Below are positions 52,596 through 64,000 of a DNA stretch of 64,000 nucleotides, piece by piece. Position numbers and translations under genes: made by a program. The stretch is from the NCBI GenBank assembly GCA_002840155.1, contig PGZH01000007.1, forward strand, positions 152,858-216,857, given 5' to 3'. Origin of the DNA: Gammaproteobacteria bacterium HGW-Gammaproteobacteria-13 (GTDB lineage Bacteria; Pseudomonadota; Gammaproteobacteria; Pseudomonadales; Pseudomonadaceae). Position 1 is the stretch's first letter. Every line of letters starts with the position of its first letter. The notes beneath the pieces are model-generated. The model was not told where the DNA came from. It searched no databases and worked only from the letters and a program-made list of their open reading frames with translations.

Positions 52596-53658
52596 GGGCC
52601 ACCTCCAGGCAGATATCGACAACGGTGCAGGTTGCATCGGGCTTGGCCAGACGACGAGCCGTCTGCGCCATTTGAGTGAGTTGTTCGGGGTGCATCAAAA
52701 CCTCGGTCAGCTGCGCGGCCAGCTTGGCGGCGTCAGTGGAACGTTGTGGCAGCAGTACGGCAGCGCCGGCACTGGCCAGATAATCGGCATTGCGGGTCTG
52801 GTGATCATCGATCGCGTGCGGCAGCGGCAGCAGGAATGCCGGCAGGCCGGCGGCGGCCAGCTCGCTGACGGTCAAGGCGCCTGCGCGGCACACCACCAGA
52901 TCGGCCCAGGCATAGGCCCGCGCCATGTCCTTGATAAACGGCGCGACCTGCGCTTCGACGTCAACTGCGCGATAGCGTTCAGCAGTAATTGCATCATGTT
53001 GCTTGCCGGCCTGATGGAACACTTCAGGGCGCAGCTCAGCCGCCACCAGCGCCAAGGCTTCGGGCAGCAATTTATTCAGCGGTTCGGCGCCCAGGCTGCC
53101 GCCCAGTACCAGCAAACGCGGCTGGCGGTTGCGCAGCGAATCACGCGGGGTTTCCAGGAACAGTTCTTCACGCACCGGATTGCCGGTAGTGCGGCGCTTG
53201 TCGCTATTACCAAAGGTATTCGGGAAGGCTTCGCAGACGCGGCTGGCGAATGGCACCAGGCTGCGGTTGGCGGTGCCGGCCACGGCGTTCTGCTCGTGGA
53301 TGATCAGCGGCGCGCCGCTGATGCGCGCAGCCAGGCCACCGGGGCCGGTGACATAACCGCCCATACCGAGCACACACACTGGCTGCAGTTCGCGCATCAC
53401 CTTGCGTGCCTGGAACAGCGCCTTGATCAGCTGGAACGGCGCTTTCAGCAGTGACAGCTTGCCCTTGCCACGCAGACCCGTTACATCGATCAGGTGCAGC
53501 GGCAACCCAGCCGCCGGCACCAGTTCATTCTCGATGCCGCGCGGTGTACCCAGCCAATGCACGCTGTAGCCACGCGCCTTGAACTCGCGGGCGCAGGCCA
53601 GTGCAGGGAATACGTGCCCGCCGGTGCCGCCGGCCATGATCAGCACATTACCGCGCAT
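52588..53658 (-). CDS. murG: UDP-GlcNAc transferase MurG (lipid II synthesis)
   Basis: This 356-residue peripheral membrane enzyme adds GlcNAc to lipid I to make lipid II. The N-terminal loop [18 protein letters not shown] and the acceptor loop [14 protein letters not shown] are intact, with the UDP-binding [19 protein letters not shown] near residue 260. The ATG at 53658 has AGGAGG six bases upstream and overlaps the end of ftsW by 11 bases. Confidence 0.98.
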
Positions 53659-54877
53659 GCTGAACCTCCTCGGCGGACTGGCCTTCGAAAAAATCCGATT
53701 CCTTGAAGTCAACGTCTTCATTGCCCAACTGGGTGCGACGCTCCCACTCGATACGCAGCAGCAGCGCCAGGCTGACGCAGCAGATCACCAGCGAGCTGCC
53801 GCCGTAGCTGAGGAATGGCAGGGTCAGGCCCTTGGTCGGCAGCAGGCCGACGTTCACACCGATATTGATCAGCACCTGACCGATCCACAGAAACGCCAGG
53901 CCGTAAGCCACATAGGCCGAGAAGAATTGCTTGGCCTTCTCCGCCCACAGGCCGATATACAGGGCGCGCACGCTGACGAAGACAAACAGGGCGACGGTAA
54001 TCAGCGCGCCAACCATGCCCAGCTCTTCGGCCAGCACGGCAAACACGAAGTCGGTGTGTGCTTCCGGCAGGTAGAACTGCTTCTGCACGCTGTTGCCCAG
54101 GCCGACGCCGAACCACTCGCCACGACCGAAGGCGATCAGCGCCTGGCTCAGCTGGTAACCGGCGCCGTACTGATCCGCCCATGGGTCGACAAAGTTGGTC
54201 AGACGTTCCAGGCGATAGGCCTGACTGGTCATCACCACCACGCCAAGGCCGAGTACGCAGGCCGCCAGCGGAATAAAGCGCAGCAGGTTGACCCCGCCGA
54301 GGAACAGCATGGCGATGGCCGCACCGACCAGCACCACGGTGGCGCCGAAGTCCGGCTCGGCCAGCAGCAGCGCGGCAATCGGGCCCAGTACCAGCATCGG
54401 CTTGATAAAGCCGGTGAGTTTCTCGCGCACTTCGGTCTGGCGACGCACCAGGTAGGCGGCGATAAACATCACGCTAAACAGCTTGGCCAGCTCGGACGGC
54501 TGCAGGTTGAACACGCCCAGGCCGATCCAGCGCTTGGCACCGTTGACCTCACGACCAATGCCCGGCAGCAGTACCAGAATCAGCAACACCACCGCTGCCA
54601 GCAGCAGCACGCCGCTGTAACGCTGCCACAGCGCCATCGGCACCAGCAGTGTCGCCAGCGCGGCGCCGAGGCCGATGGTCAGATAAATCAGGTGACGAAT
54701 CATGTGATACAGCGGGTTGCCCGACTGCACCGCCGCCACTTCCGAGGAAGCCGAAGCGATCATCACCAGACCCAGACCGAGCAGCGCCAGGCAACCAGCC
54801 AGCAGCGGGAAGTCCAGATCGATACCGCGACGGGTATGCAGCGGTGAAGGTGCGGCGAGCAGGCGGGCCAGCATCAT
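53648..54877 (-). CDS. ftsW: Peptidoglycan polymerase FtsW (SEDS family)
   Basis: This 409-residue protein has ten membrane segments and polymerises septal glycan strands together with PBP3. SEDS motifs include WIGLGVFNLQPSELAKLFSV and LPFLSYGGSSLVICCVSLAL. The first ATG at 54877 has GGAGG upstream and overlaps the murD stop (ATGA). The cytoplasmic ends are short and charged, as usual. Confidence 0.98.
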   Translation of the reverse strand: MMLARLLAAPSPLHTRRGIDLDFPLLAGCLALLGLGLVMIASASSEVAAVQSGNPLYHMIRHLIYLTIGLGAALATLLVPMALWQRYSGVLLLAAVVLLILVLLPGIGREVNGAKRWIGLGVFNLQPSELAKLFSVMFIAAYLVRRQTEVREKLTGFIKPMLVLGPIAALLLAEPDFGATVVLVGAAIAMLFLGGVNLLRFIPLAACVLGLGVVVMTSQAYRLERLTNFVDPWADQYGAGYQLSQALIAFGRGEWFGVGLGNSVQKQFYLPEAHTDFVFAVLAEELGMVGALITVALFVFVSVRALYIGLWAEKAKQFFSAYVAYGLAFLWIGQVLINIGVNVGLLPTKGLTLPFLSYGGSSLVICCVSLALLLRIEWERRTQLGNEDVDFKESDFFEGQSAEEVQHAR

Positions 54878-56220
54878 TGCAAACCCTCCACGGCCTGGGC
54901 GAACAGACGCCCGCGCTCTTCGAAGTTCTTGAACATATCCAGGCTGGCGCAGGCCGGCGATAGCAGCACGGCATCGCCTGGCTCGGCCAGCTCGGCGGCG
55001 CGCTGCACAGCCTCTTCCAGGGTCTTGACCCGGATCAGCGGGGCGGCGTCGCCCAGCGCCTCAGCGAGCAATTCGGCATCGCGGCCAAGCAGCACCACGG
55101 CGCGGCAGAACGTGCCGACTGGCGCTTTCAGCGCCGAGAAATCCGCGCCCTTGCCATCGCCACCGGCGATCAGCACCAGCTTGCCGGCGATATCCGCGCC
55201 CAGGCCTTCGATAGCAGCCAGCGCAGCACCGACGTTGGTGGCCTTGGAGTCGTCGTAGTAGCTCACGGCATTACGCTCGCCAACCCACTGGCAGCGATGC
55301 GGCAGGCCAGCAAACTGCTTGAGAGTTGCCAACATCGGTTCGAACGGCAGGCCCACAGCATGGCCCAAGGCCAAGGCCGCCAGGGCGTTGGACTGGTTGT
55401 GTGCGCCGCGAATCTTCAGCTCACGCACCGGCAGCAGCGCAGCGAATTGGTACGCCAAGGATTTCTCGCCATCTTCTTCGAGCAGGCCGAAACGCTTGAA
55501 GTCCGGCTTGCCCAGGCCGAAGTACCAGCATGGCAATTGATCGGCCACCAGCGGACGCGACAGCGCGTCGTCGCGGTTCACCACCACCTGCCGCGCGCCG
55601 CGGAAGATGCGGTGCTTGGCCAGGTGATAAGCCGGCAGATCGGCGTAACGATCCATATGGTCTTCGCTGATGTTCAGGCAGGTCGCCACTTCAGCGTTGA
55701 GTTGGTCAGTGGTCTCCAGCTGGAAGCTCGACAGCTCCATGACGTACAACTCGATCTCATCATTCAGCAGATCCAGCGCCGGCGTACCGAGGTTGCCGCC
55801 GACAGCGACCTTCTTGCCCGCAGCGGCGGCCATCTCACCGACCAGGGTGGTCACGGTGCTTTTGGCGTTGGAGCCGGTAATCGCCACGATCGGCGCCTTG
55901 GCATAACGGGCGAACAGATCGATGTCACCCGACAGCTTGACCCCACGCGCAGCAGCCGCCTGCAGCGCTGGCGTAGCGATGGCCAGACCTGGGCTGACCA
56001 GCAGCTCGCTGGCGCGGCAGAGGAATTCCACATCCAGTTCGCCACAACGCACTTCCACCTGCGGGAACTGCTCACGCAAGGTGGCGAGCTCCGGCGGGTT
56101 GGCACGGGTGTCGACCACGGCAAACGGCAGGCCCTGGCGCGCGAGGAAGCGCACCAGAGACATGCCGCTCTTGCCGAGGCCGACAACGATGCGGAAGTGG
56201 TCAGACGCAATCAGGCTCAT
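54874..56220 (-). CDS. murD: UDP-MurNAc-L-alanine--D-glutamate ligase
   Basis: This 448-residue enzyme adds D-Glu to UDP-MurNAc-L-Ala. The N-terminal IVVGLGKSGMSLVRFLARQG and ATP loop AITGSNAKSTVTTLVGEM are visible; the GSNAKST form is, from memory, usual in Pseudomonas MurD. SYYDDSKATNVGAALAAIEG near residue 320 is the conserved Mur ligase motif. It lies seven bases after mraY. Confidence 0.98.
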   Translation of the reverse strand: MSLIASDHFRIVVGLGKSGMSLVRFLARQGLPFAVVDTRANPPELATLREQFPQVEVRCGELDVEFLCRASELLVSPGLAIATPALQAAAARGVKLSGDIDLFARYAKAPIVAITGSNAKSTVTTLVGEMAAAAGKKVAVGGNLGTPALDLLNDEIELYVMELSSFQLETTDQLNAEVATCLNISEDHMDRYADLPAYHLAKHRIFRGARQVVVNRDDALSRPLVADQLPCWYFGLGKPDFKRFGLLEEDGEKSLAYQFAALLPVRELKIRGAHNQSNALAALALGHAVGLPFEPMLATLKQFAGLPHRCQWVGERNAVSYYDDSKATNVGAALAAIEGLGADIAGKLVLIAGGDGKGADFSALKAPVGTFCRAVVLLGRDAELLAEALGDAAPLIRVKTLEEAVQRAAELAEPGDAVLLSPACASLDMFKNFEERGRLFAQAVEGLQ

Positions 56221-56227
56221 GCTTTCC

Positions 56228-57310
56228 TCAACGCAGCTTCAGGGTGGCAAGGCCGATCAGCACCAAAATCACGGTGATGATCCAGAAACGCACGATCACG
56301 CGCGGCTCGGGCCAGCCTTTCAGTTCAAAGTGGTGATGGATCGGCGCCATGCGGAACACGCGCTTGCCGGTCAGCTTGAAGCTGGCGACCTGGATAATCA
56401 CCGACAGGGTTTCCACCACGAAGATGCCGCCCATGATGAACAGCACCACTTCCTGACGGACGATCACGGCGATGGTGCCCAGAGCGGCGCCCAGCGCCAG
56501 CGCGCCGACATCGCCCATAAACACTTGCGCCGGGTAGGTGTTGAACCAGAGGAAGCCCAGCCCCGCGCCGACCAAGGCGGCGCAGAATACGATCAACTCG
56601 CCCGCACCCGGCACGTAGGGGATAAACAGGTACTCGGCGAAATTCACGTTACCCGACAGGTAGCAAAAGATTCCCAGCGCGCCGCCAACCATCACGGTGG
56701 GCAGAATGGCCAGGCCGTCGAGGCCGTCGGTGAGGTTGACCGCGTTGCTCGAACCGACGATGACGAAGTAGGTCAGCACCACGAAACCCAGGCCCAGTTC
56801 CAGGCTGAAGTCCTTGAGCAGCGGCAGAATCAGGGTGGTCTCCACCGGACTTTGCGCAGTCATATAAAGGAAGAGCGCGGCACCCAGGCCAAACACCGAC
56901 TGCCAGAAGTATTTCCAGCGGCTCGGCAGGCCCTTGGAGTTCTTCTCGATCACTTTGCGGTAGTCATCGACCCAGCCAATGGCGCCGAACAGCAGGGTTA
57001 CGGCCAGCACGGTCCATACATAGCGGTTGGACAGGTCAGCCCAGAGCAGCGTGCTGACGGCGATAGCCGAGAGAATCAGCGCACCACCCATGGTCGGCGT
57101 GCCCTTTTTCGACAGGTGCGACTGCGGGCCGTCGTTGCGCACCGACTGGCCGATCTGGCGGATCTGCAGGGTGCGGATCATCCACGGGCCAAGCCACAGC
57201 GACAACGCCAGGGCGGTGAGCACGCCGAGGATGCCGCGCAGTGTCAGGTACTGAAACACTGCGAAACCCTTGTGGAACTGTTGCAGGTATTCCGCCAGCA
57301 GCAGCAGCAT
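56228..57310 (-). CDS. mraY: Phospho-MurNAc-pentapeptide translocase MraY
   Basis: This 360-residue, ten-helix membrane enzyme makes lipid I from UDP-MurNAc-pentapeptide and undecaprenyl phosphate. Active-site loops are [20 protein letters not shown] (Asp-Asp pair), [19 protein letters not shown] and [20 protein letters not shown]. The ATG at 57310 overlaps the murF stop by one base (TAATG) and gives the same length as the E. coli enzyme; the longer frame lies within murF. Confidence 0.99.
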   Translation of the reverse strand: MLLLLAEYLQQFHKGFAVFQYLTLRGILGVLTALALSLWLGPWMIRTLQIRQIGQSVRNDGPQSHLSKKGTPTMGGALILSAIAVSTLLWADLSNRYVWTVLAVTLLFGAIGWVDDYRKVIEKNSKGLPSRWKYFWQSVFGLGAALFLYMTAQSPVETTLILPLLKDFSLELGLGFVVLTYFVIVGSSNAVNLTDGLDGLAILPTVMVGGALGIFCYLSGNVNFAEYLFIPYVPGAGELIVFCAALVGAGLGFLWFNTYPAQVFMGDVGALALGAALGTIAVIVRQEVVLFIMGGIFVVETLSVIIQVASFKLTGKRVFRMAPIHHHFELKGWPEPRVIVRFWIITVILVLIGLATLKLR

Positions 57311-58692
57311 TAGTGAATCTCCCCGGATGTGCCACACAGCGCCGCGACGACTTTTTCCATCGCCGCACTGCGTGAACCTTTAATTAGAAGGGTGGTGTCG
57401 CCCTGCTCGCTGCCTTGTTCTAGAAGCAGCGCAGCAATCAGGCTGGTCTGGTCGGCAAAATGCCGAGCTGCAGCGCCAAACTCGGCCACTGCGTGAGCTG
57501 TCAGCGGGCCCACGGCGTACAGCGCATCAACTTTGCCTGCGGCATAACTGCCGACCTGGCGATGGCCTTGCTCGGCCCATTCGCCCAGTTCGCCAATATC
57601 GCCCAACACCAGCACGCGGCGGCCCGAGAAGCCGGTGAGGATATCGATGGCTGCACACACAGATGCCGGGTTGGCGTTGTAGCTGTCGTCAATCACGCGC
57701 AGGCCGTTCGCTGCAATCTGCGCAACGGCGCGGCCTTTGACCGGTTGCAGGCTTTCCAGCCCAGCCTTGAGCGCAGCCGGGGCAATCCCCAACGCCAGGG
57801 CAGCAGCAGCGGCGGCCAGGGCATTGGCGACGTTGTGCTCGCCGAGCAGGTTGAGCTGAATACGTGCCTGACCGCTGGCGCAATGCAGGGTAAAGGTCGA
57901 GCAGCCACGGGCGTCGCGGGCCAGTTCGCTGGCATAAACGTCAGCGGCAGAATTACGCAGGGCGAAGCTGGTGACCGCACGGCCCCGGGCACGTTGCTGC
58001 CAGATGGCGAATGCGCTGTCGTCAAGGTTGAGCACGGCCACGCCGCTGTCGCTCAGGCCTTCGAGGATTTCGCCTTTGGCTTCGACAATCTTTTCCGGGC
58101 CGCCGAATTCGCCGACATGGGCGTTACCGGCATTGTTGATAATGGCTACTTGTGGCTGGGTCAGGCCGACGGTGTAGGCGATTTCGCCGACATGGTTGGC
58201 GCCCAGCTCGATCACTGCGGCGACATGCTCAGGGGCAAGTTCCAGCAGGGTCAACGGCGCGCCGAGGTCGTTATTCAGGTTGCCACGAGTCGCCAGCACC
58301 GGACCTTGCAGGCCCTCACGCAGGATACTGGCGAGCATTTCTTTCACGGTGGTCTTGCCGCTGGAACCGGTAATCGCCACCAGTGGCGCGTTAAACGCCT
58401 GACGATTCAGCGCGCCCAGTTGACCAAGGGCCAGACGGGTATCGGCAACCAGCAGTTGCGGCAGCGGCGCATCCGCCACTTCACGCTCAACCAGGGCAGC
58501 CACTGCACCTTTGCCGGCGACTTCAGCCAGGTAGTCATGGCCATCAAAGCGCGGGCCGGCCAGGGCGACAAACAACTGGCCCGGCTGAATCGCCCGACTG
58601 TCGCTGCTGACGGCGCTGAACGCCACATCCGCACCGATCACCCGGGCAGCCAATGGCGTTGCCACTTCGCTCAAATGCAGCGCCTTAAGCAT
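57310..58692 (-). CDS. murF: UDP-MurNAc-tripeptide--D-alanyl-D-alanine ligase
   Basis: This 460-residue enzyme adds D-Ala-D-Ala to the tripeptide precursor. The ATP loop reads [18 protein letters not shown] and the Mur signature [20 protein letters not shown] is present. The ATG at 58692 has GGAGG six bases upstream and overlaps the murE stop by eight bases; an earlier in-frame start is deep in murE. Confidence 0.98.
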   Translation of the reverse strand: MLKALHLSEVATPLAARVIGADVAFSAVSSDSRAIQPGQLFVALAGPRFDGHDYLAEVAGKGAVAALVEREVADAPLPQLLVADTRLALGQLGALNRQAFNAPLVAITGSSGKTTVKEMLASILREGLQGPVLATRGNLNNDLGAPLTLLELAPEHVAAVIELGANHVGEIAYTVGLTQPQVAIINNAGNAHVGEFGGPEKIVEAKGEILEGLSDSGVAVLNLDDSAFAIWQQRARGRAVTSFALRNSAADVYASELARDARGCSTFTLHCASGQARIQLNLLGEHNVANALAAAAAALALGIAPAALKAGLESLQPVKGRAVAQIAANGLRVIDDSYNANPASVCAAIDILTGFSGRRVLVLGDIGELGEWAEQGHRQVGSYAAGKVDALYAVGPLTAHAVAEFGAAARHFADQTSLIAALLLEQGSEQGDTTLLIKGSRSAAMEKVVAALCGTSGEIH

Positions 58693-60162
58693 GCGCCACC
58701 TCCCATGCGGCCAAAGCGTTGGCCGCTTCGACCAGATCGGAGAACGGCTGACGCACGCCGTTGATTTCCTGATAGTCCTCATGGCCCTTGCCGGCCAACA
58801 CCAGCACGTCATCGGCGCTGGCAGCGGCAATCAGCTGGGTAATCGCCTGGCCGCGACCATGAATGAACTGCACCGACTCCGGGCTGGCAAAACCGGCGCG
58901 GATATCGCTAAAAATCTGCGCGGGCGCTTCAGTGCGCGGGTTGTCATCGGTGACCAGCACCGCATCGGCCAGGCGCTCGACCACCGCCGCCATCAGCGGA
59001 CGCTTGCCGCTGTCGCGATCACCACCGCAGCCAAACAGGCACAGCAGGCGGCCTTTGACGTGCGGGCGCAGGGCTTCGAGAACTTTTTCCAGAGCATCCG
59101 GGGTGTGCGCGTAATCCACCACTACCAGCGGCTGCTTGGCTCGTCCCGAAGTGTTTCCGCCCAGACGCTGCATCCGGCCAATCGGGCCCTGTAGCTGTGG
59201 CAGCACCTTGAGAATTTCATCCAGTGGGTAATCGAGGCCGAGCAGCGCGCCGACCACCGCCAGTAGGTTGCTCAGGTTAAAGCGCCCCAGCAGTGAGCTG
59301 CGCAGGCTGCCTTCACCGCGTGGAGTGACCAAGGTCGCGCGCACGCCCTGCTCGTCGAACTGTGCGTCGCGGCAATACAGGTAGGCGTCGGAATCGATCA
59401 GGCTGTAGCTGATCAGTCGCGACTCGTGCTCGGCAGCGGCCAGTTCACGACCAAAAGCGTCGTCCAGGTTGAGCACGCGGCAACGCAGGCCCGACCAGGC
59501 GAACAGCGCGGCTTTCGCCTCGGCGTAAGCCTGCATCGAACCGTGGTAATCCAGGTGATCACGCGACAGGTTGGTCAGCACCGCCACATCAAACGCCAGA
59601 GCCGCCACGCGGCCCTGATGCAGACCGTGGGAGGAGACTTCCATGGCCACGGCGCGAGCACCGGCGTTTTTCATATCAGCCAAGGTGGCCTGCACGCCGA
59701 TTGGATCAGGCGTAGTGTGACGGCCCTGCTCAAGCGCGCCGTAAAAGCCATTGCCGAGGGTGCCGACGATGCCGCAGCGCTCGCCCAGCAGGTCCAGCGC
59801 CTGAGCCAGCAACTGGCTGACGCTGGTTTTACCGTTGGTGCCGGTGATACCGACCAGGTGCAGGCCACGGCTCGGCTCGCCATAGAAGCGCCCGGCAATC
59901 GCCGACAGCTGATTAGCCAGGCCCTTGAGCGCAACCAGCTCGGCACTGTGCGCAGTCATCAGCGCAGCGCCTTCGGCCTCATAGGCCACGGCGGCGGCGC
60001 CACGGGCAACCGCATCGGCGATATGCACGCGGCCGTCCTGCTGAGTGCCCGGCACGGCGAGAAACAGGTCACCCGGACGCACCTTGCGGCTGTCCAGGGT
60101 CAATTCACGAATCAGGGTGGAGCTGGCGGCTTCCGGCAGCAACTGATTAAGGGGCATAGGCA

Positions 60163-60163
<1 letters not shown>
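58685..60163 (-). CDS. murE: UDP-MurNAc-L-Ala-D-Glu--2,6-diaminopimelate ligase
   Basis: This 492-residue enzyme adds the third residue of the stem peptide. The ATP loop GITGTNGKTSVSQLLAQA and VVDYAHTPDALEKVLEAL are typical. The substrate-specificity motif reads DNPR (VLVTDDNPRTEAPAQ), which selects meso-diaminopimelate rather than lysine. The first ATG overlaps the ftsI stop by one base (TAATG) and has AAGGAGG upstream. Confidence 0.98.
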
Positions 60164-62191
<2,028 letters not shown>

Positions 62192-62195
<4 letters not shown>

Positions 62196-63133
62196 CGCAC
62201 TTTCTCTGCAATGCGCATCACCGCACTGCGTGAGCGTGGATTGGCGGCAAGCTCAGCCTCGGAGGCGAATACTGGTTTGCCGATCAGCTTCAAGCGCGGC
62301 TCGAAGGCTTTGGGGATGATCGGCAGATCGCGCGGCAGCTTGTCCATCTCACCCTTGGCATGCTTGCGCATAAAGAGTTTGACGATGCGGTCTTCCAGCG
62401 AGTGGAAGCTGATCACCACCAGGCGACCGCCCACTTCGAGGTTTTCCAGGGCCGCGTCGAGGCCGCTCTCCAGATCACCCAGTTCGTTGTTGATATAGAT
62501 GCGCAGGCCCTGGAAGGCGCGCGTTGCCGGATTCTTGCCTTTTTCCCAGGCCGGATTGGCCACGGTCAGCACCTGAGCCAGATCGGCGGTGCGGGTAAAC
62601 GGCTGCTCGACGCGGCGCAACACCACTGCGCGAGCCATGCGCTTGGCAAAGCGCTCTTCGCCGTATTCCTTGAACACCCGGGCAATTTCTTCTTCGCCAG
62701 CGCTGGCGATGAAGTCGGCGGCGCTGACGCCGGCATCCGGGTTCATACGCATATCCAGCGGGCCGTCATTCATAAAGCTGAAGCCGCGCTCGGCGTCGTC
62801 CAGCTGCGGCGACGACACACCGAGATCGAGCAGAATGCCGCTGACCTGGCCGCCCAGCGCGCGCTGCGCCAGCTCGGCGGCCAGCTCTGCAAAGCTGCGC
62901 TGCACAACGACAAAGCGGCCGTCTTCGGCCGCCAGCGCATTTCCCGTCGCAATTGCCAGGGGATCTTTGTCAAACCCCAGCAAGCGACCGTCTGGCCCGA
63001 GCTTTTCCAGGATCAGCCGGCTATGCCCGCCGCGCCCGAAGGTGCCATCCAGGTAGCAACCATTCGCGCGCACAGCCAGCCCTTCGACAGCCTCGTCGAG
63101 CAGCACGGTGATGTGGCGGAAATTGCTGGTCAT
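62192..63133 (-). CDS. rsmH: 16S rRNA m4C1402 methyltransferase RsmH (MraW)
   Basis: This 313-residue SAM-dependent enzyme methylates N4 of C1402 in 16S r[19 protein letters not shown], the SAM loop [20 protein letters not shown] and the [20 protein letters not shown] block are conserved. Two starts are possible: GTG at 63139, which overlaps the mraZ stop (GTGA), and ATG at 63133. I prefer the ATG because it gives the usual length and N-terminus. Confidence 0.97.
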
Positions 63134-63135
63134 GG

Positions 63136-63591
63136 TCACAGGATCAGGTCACGTAGGTCGTCGGACAGAGCACCCGGTTGCTTGATCGCGGCCAAATCGG
63201 CATCGGCCACAGCATTCCAGGCATCTTCATCCCACAGTTGGAATTTATTGAGTTGGCCGACCAGCATCGCGCGCTTATCCAGCTTGGCGTACTCGCGCAG
63301 ACGCGGCGGCACCAGGAAACGACCACTGGCATCCAGCTCAAGGTCAACAGCGTTGCCGATCAGCAAACGCTGCAGGCGGCGGTTTTCTTCACGGAAGGAG
63401 GCGAGCTCGCGGAGCTTGGCTTCAATCAGCTCCCACTCGGACAGTGGATAGACGCAGAGGCAGGGGTCGATGGCATCAATCGTGACGATAAGCTGGCCGG
63501 CGCAACGCGACACAAGCTCGTCCCGATACCGACTTGGCATCGCGAGTCGCCCTTTGGCGTCGAGACTGATGGCGTTTGCTCCGCGAAACAC
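63136..63591 (-). CDS. mraZ: Transcriptional regulator MraZ
   Basis: This 151-residue protein carries two AbrB-like half-domains: [20 protein letters not shown] near the N-terminus and [20 protein letters not shown] near residue 85. MraZ forms a ring that binds direct repeats at its own promoter and represses the dcw cluster. The repeats are visible 43-67 bp upstream of the start. It is the first gene of the cluster. Confidence 0.98.
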   Translation of the reverse strand: MFRGANAISLDAKGRLAMPSRYRDELVSRCAGQLIVTIDAIDPCLCVYPLSEWELIEAKLRELASFREENRRLQRLLIGNAVDLELDASGRFLVPPRLREYAKLDKRAMLVGQLNKFQLWDEDAWNAVADADLAAIKQPGALSDDLRDLIL

Positions 63592-63633
63592 GATCGCGCT
63601 ACCCCTTTTTATTAGCTATCCATGCCTAAGAAA

Positions 63634-63658
63634 CCCACTTTGTGCCACTTCCTACCAC
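63634..63658 (-). promoter_or_regulatory. MraZ operator (three repeats at 10-nt spacing)
   Basis: On the minus strand three GTGGn units (63654-63658, 63644-63648 and 63634-63638) are spaced exactly 10 bases apart, with A-rich bases before the second and third. This is the known MraZ-box layout. They lie just downstream of the -10 element, so bound MraZ would block transcription start. Confidence 0.85.
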
Positions 63659-63667
63659 TCGCGCACA

Positions 63668-63696
63668 CTATAGGAACGCACGCCCCCCACCGTCAA
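63668..63696 (-). promoter_or_regulatory. Sigma-70 promoter of the dcw cluster
   Basis: On the minus strand TTGACG (63691-63696) and TATAGT (63668-63673) are separated by 18 bases. Both match five of six consensus bases. Start of transcription would fall a few bases before the MraZ repeats. Confidence 0.75.
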
Positions 63697-63699
63697 GGC

Positions 63700-63898
63700 A
63701 CGCTTGGCGGGAAAAATCCTTATAGAACGGCGATTTAGCGAACTTTGAGAGGGGCAAAACGGAGAAATAACGCGAGGAAATGGATATAAAAATGAGCTTA
63801 TGCAGCGCGTTGAACTGCGAAGTTAAAGTAGTTTGTTAAGAGTAAGATTTTTTCGGTCTTAGAAAGGAGGTGAAACAGTGAAGCGGATAAATGAGGAA
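63700..63898. other. Spacer between mraZ promoter and rnpB
   Basis: This A/T-richer spacer follows the 3' end of rnpB. No gene is seen. A small inverted repeat (TAAGA...TCTTA, about 63844-63862) with a T-run loop could take part in ending rnpB, but no standard terminator is evident. Confidence 0.5.
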
Positions 63899-64000
63899 GG
63901 TGGAGAGTCGATCTGTAAGCCGGGTTCTGTCGAGGACAGTCATTCCTCTACGACGTACATCACTGCACGCCTTTAGCAACCTACCCGGTTCCAGCGCGGG
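63899..64000 (-). ncRNA. rnpB: RNase P RNA (rnpB), 3' part, partial
   Basis: Read on the minus strand the window end gives the conserved 3' region of bacterial type A RNase P RNA: the GGGTAGG element near 63981-63988, then GAATGACTGTCC, a variant of which is seen as AGGAATGACTGTCCTCGACA, and AGAACCCGGCTTA, which contains the GGU-binding region's partner strand. The 3' end is taken near CTCTCCACC, by memory of the Pseudomonas RNA. The gene continues beyond the window. It processes tRNA 5' ends. Confidence 0.92.

Noticed and set aside
53579-54847. 422-codon plus-strand open frame opposite ftsW
   Set aside because: Glutamine- and histidine-rich translation typical of the antisense of a membrane protein gene.
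63878-63976. Plus-strand 32-codon frame with AGGAGG seven bases before a GTG, antisense to rnpB
   Set aside because: It lies on the complement of conserved RNase P RNA, and the ribosome-site-like stretch is part of the sequence next to the rnpB 3' end; a similar stretch occurs at the end of E. coli rnpB.

Overview
The window is a GC-rich chromosomal segment of a Pseudomonas species that is probably not P. aeruginosa. Its gene order closely follows, from memory, the P. aeruginosa PAO1 stretch running from argP through sodB, bifA, icmP, mexVW, groESL, yajQ, argJ, secA and lpxC to the whole division/cell-wall (dcw) cluster and rnpB. It is mostly core genome, with no insertion sequence, prophage, CRISPR array or tRNA gene seen. 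Departures from the remembered PAO1 order are an amtB gene plus an unknown gene between sodB and bifA, and a chemoreceptor gene between the imelysin operon and mexV.

Layout. 1-5 kb: a chemoreceptor tail, argP divergent from an ACT-domain gene and argO, then sodB, then amtB with an unrecognised translationally coupled gene. The amtB promoter region carries a sigma-54 promoter and an NtrC-type site. 5-9 kb: bifA (c-di-GMP phosphodiesterase with a GGDQF motif), then a GIDE-domain/LemA pair. 9-14.4 kb: an iron-type periplasmic locus (icmP imelysin; di-haem oxidoreductase; second imelysin lipoprotein; Tat-exported DUF1513 protein), with Fur-box-like sites before both transcription units. 14.4-20.7 kb: a chemoreceptor with a FliA-type promoter, then mexVW. 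20.7-24.2 kb: a small secreted protein, a gene-free stretch of about 0.5 kb, and groESL with a sigma-32 promoter, then fxsA. 24-31 kb: two inverted copies of a MITE-like repeat around a HugZ-like gene and a short-chain dehydrogenase, tandem DUF481 outer-membrane proteins, an alkyltransferase-like DNA repair protein, ampG and inaA. 31-41 kb: mscS, yajQ, a four-gene operon (response regulator, panE, histidine kinase, cobalamin adenosyltransferase), an RluA-type pseudouridine synthase, a MutT-ThiE fusion, a glutathione transferase and argJ.

41-64 kb: secA, an M23 peptidase divergent from dciA, lpxC, and then the dcw cluster on the minus strand, transcribed mraZ-rsmH-ftsL-ftsI-murE-murF-mraY-murD-ftsW-murG-murC-ddlB-ftsQ-ftsA-ftsZ, with start/stop overlaps at most junctions. 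A sigma-70 promoter and three MraZ-box repeats at 10-nt spacing precede mraZ. The window ends inside the RNase P RNA gene (rnpB, minus strand).

Functional themes: envelope growth and division (dcw, lpxC, M23 peptidase, ampG), protein folding and export (groESL, secA), iron and oxidative stress (sodB, imelysin locus), c-di-GMP signalling (bifA, yajQ, a response regulator with a degenerate GGDEF domain) and nitrogen (amtB). I found no self-contained new defence or mobile system. The best leads are the coupled unknown gene behind amtB, the putative Fur-controlled imelysin/di-haem/DUF1513 locus, the GIDE/LemA pair with an EF-hand, and the inverted repeat pair.
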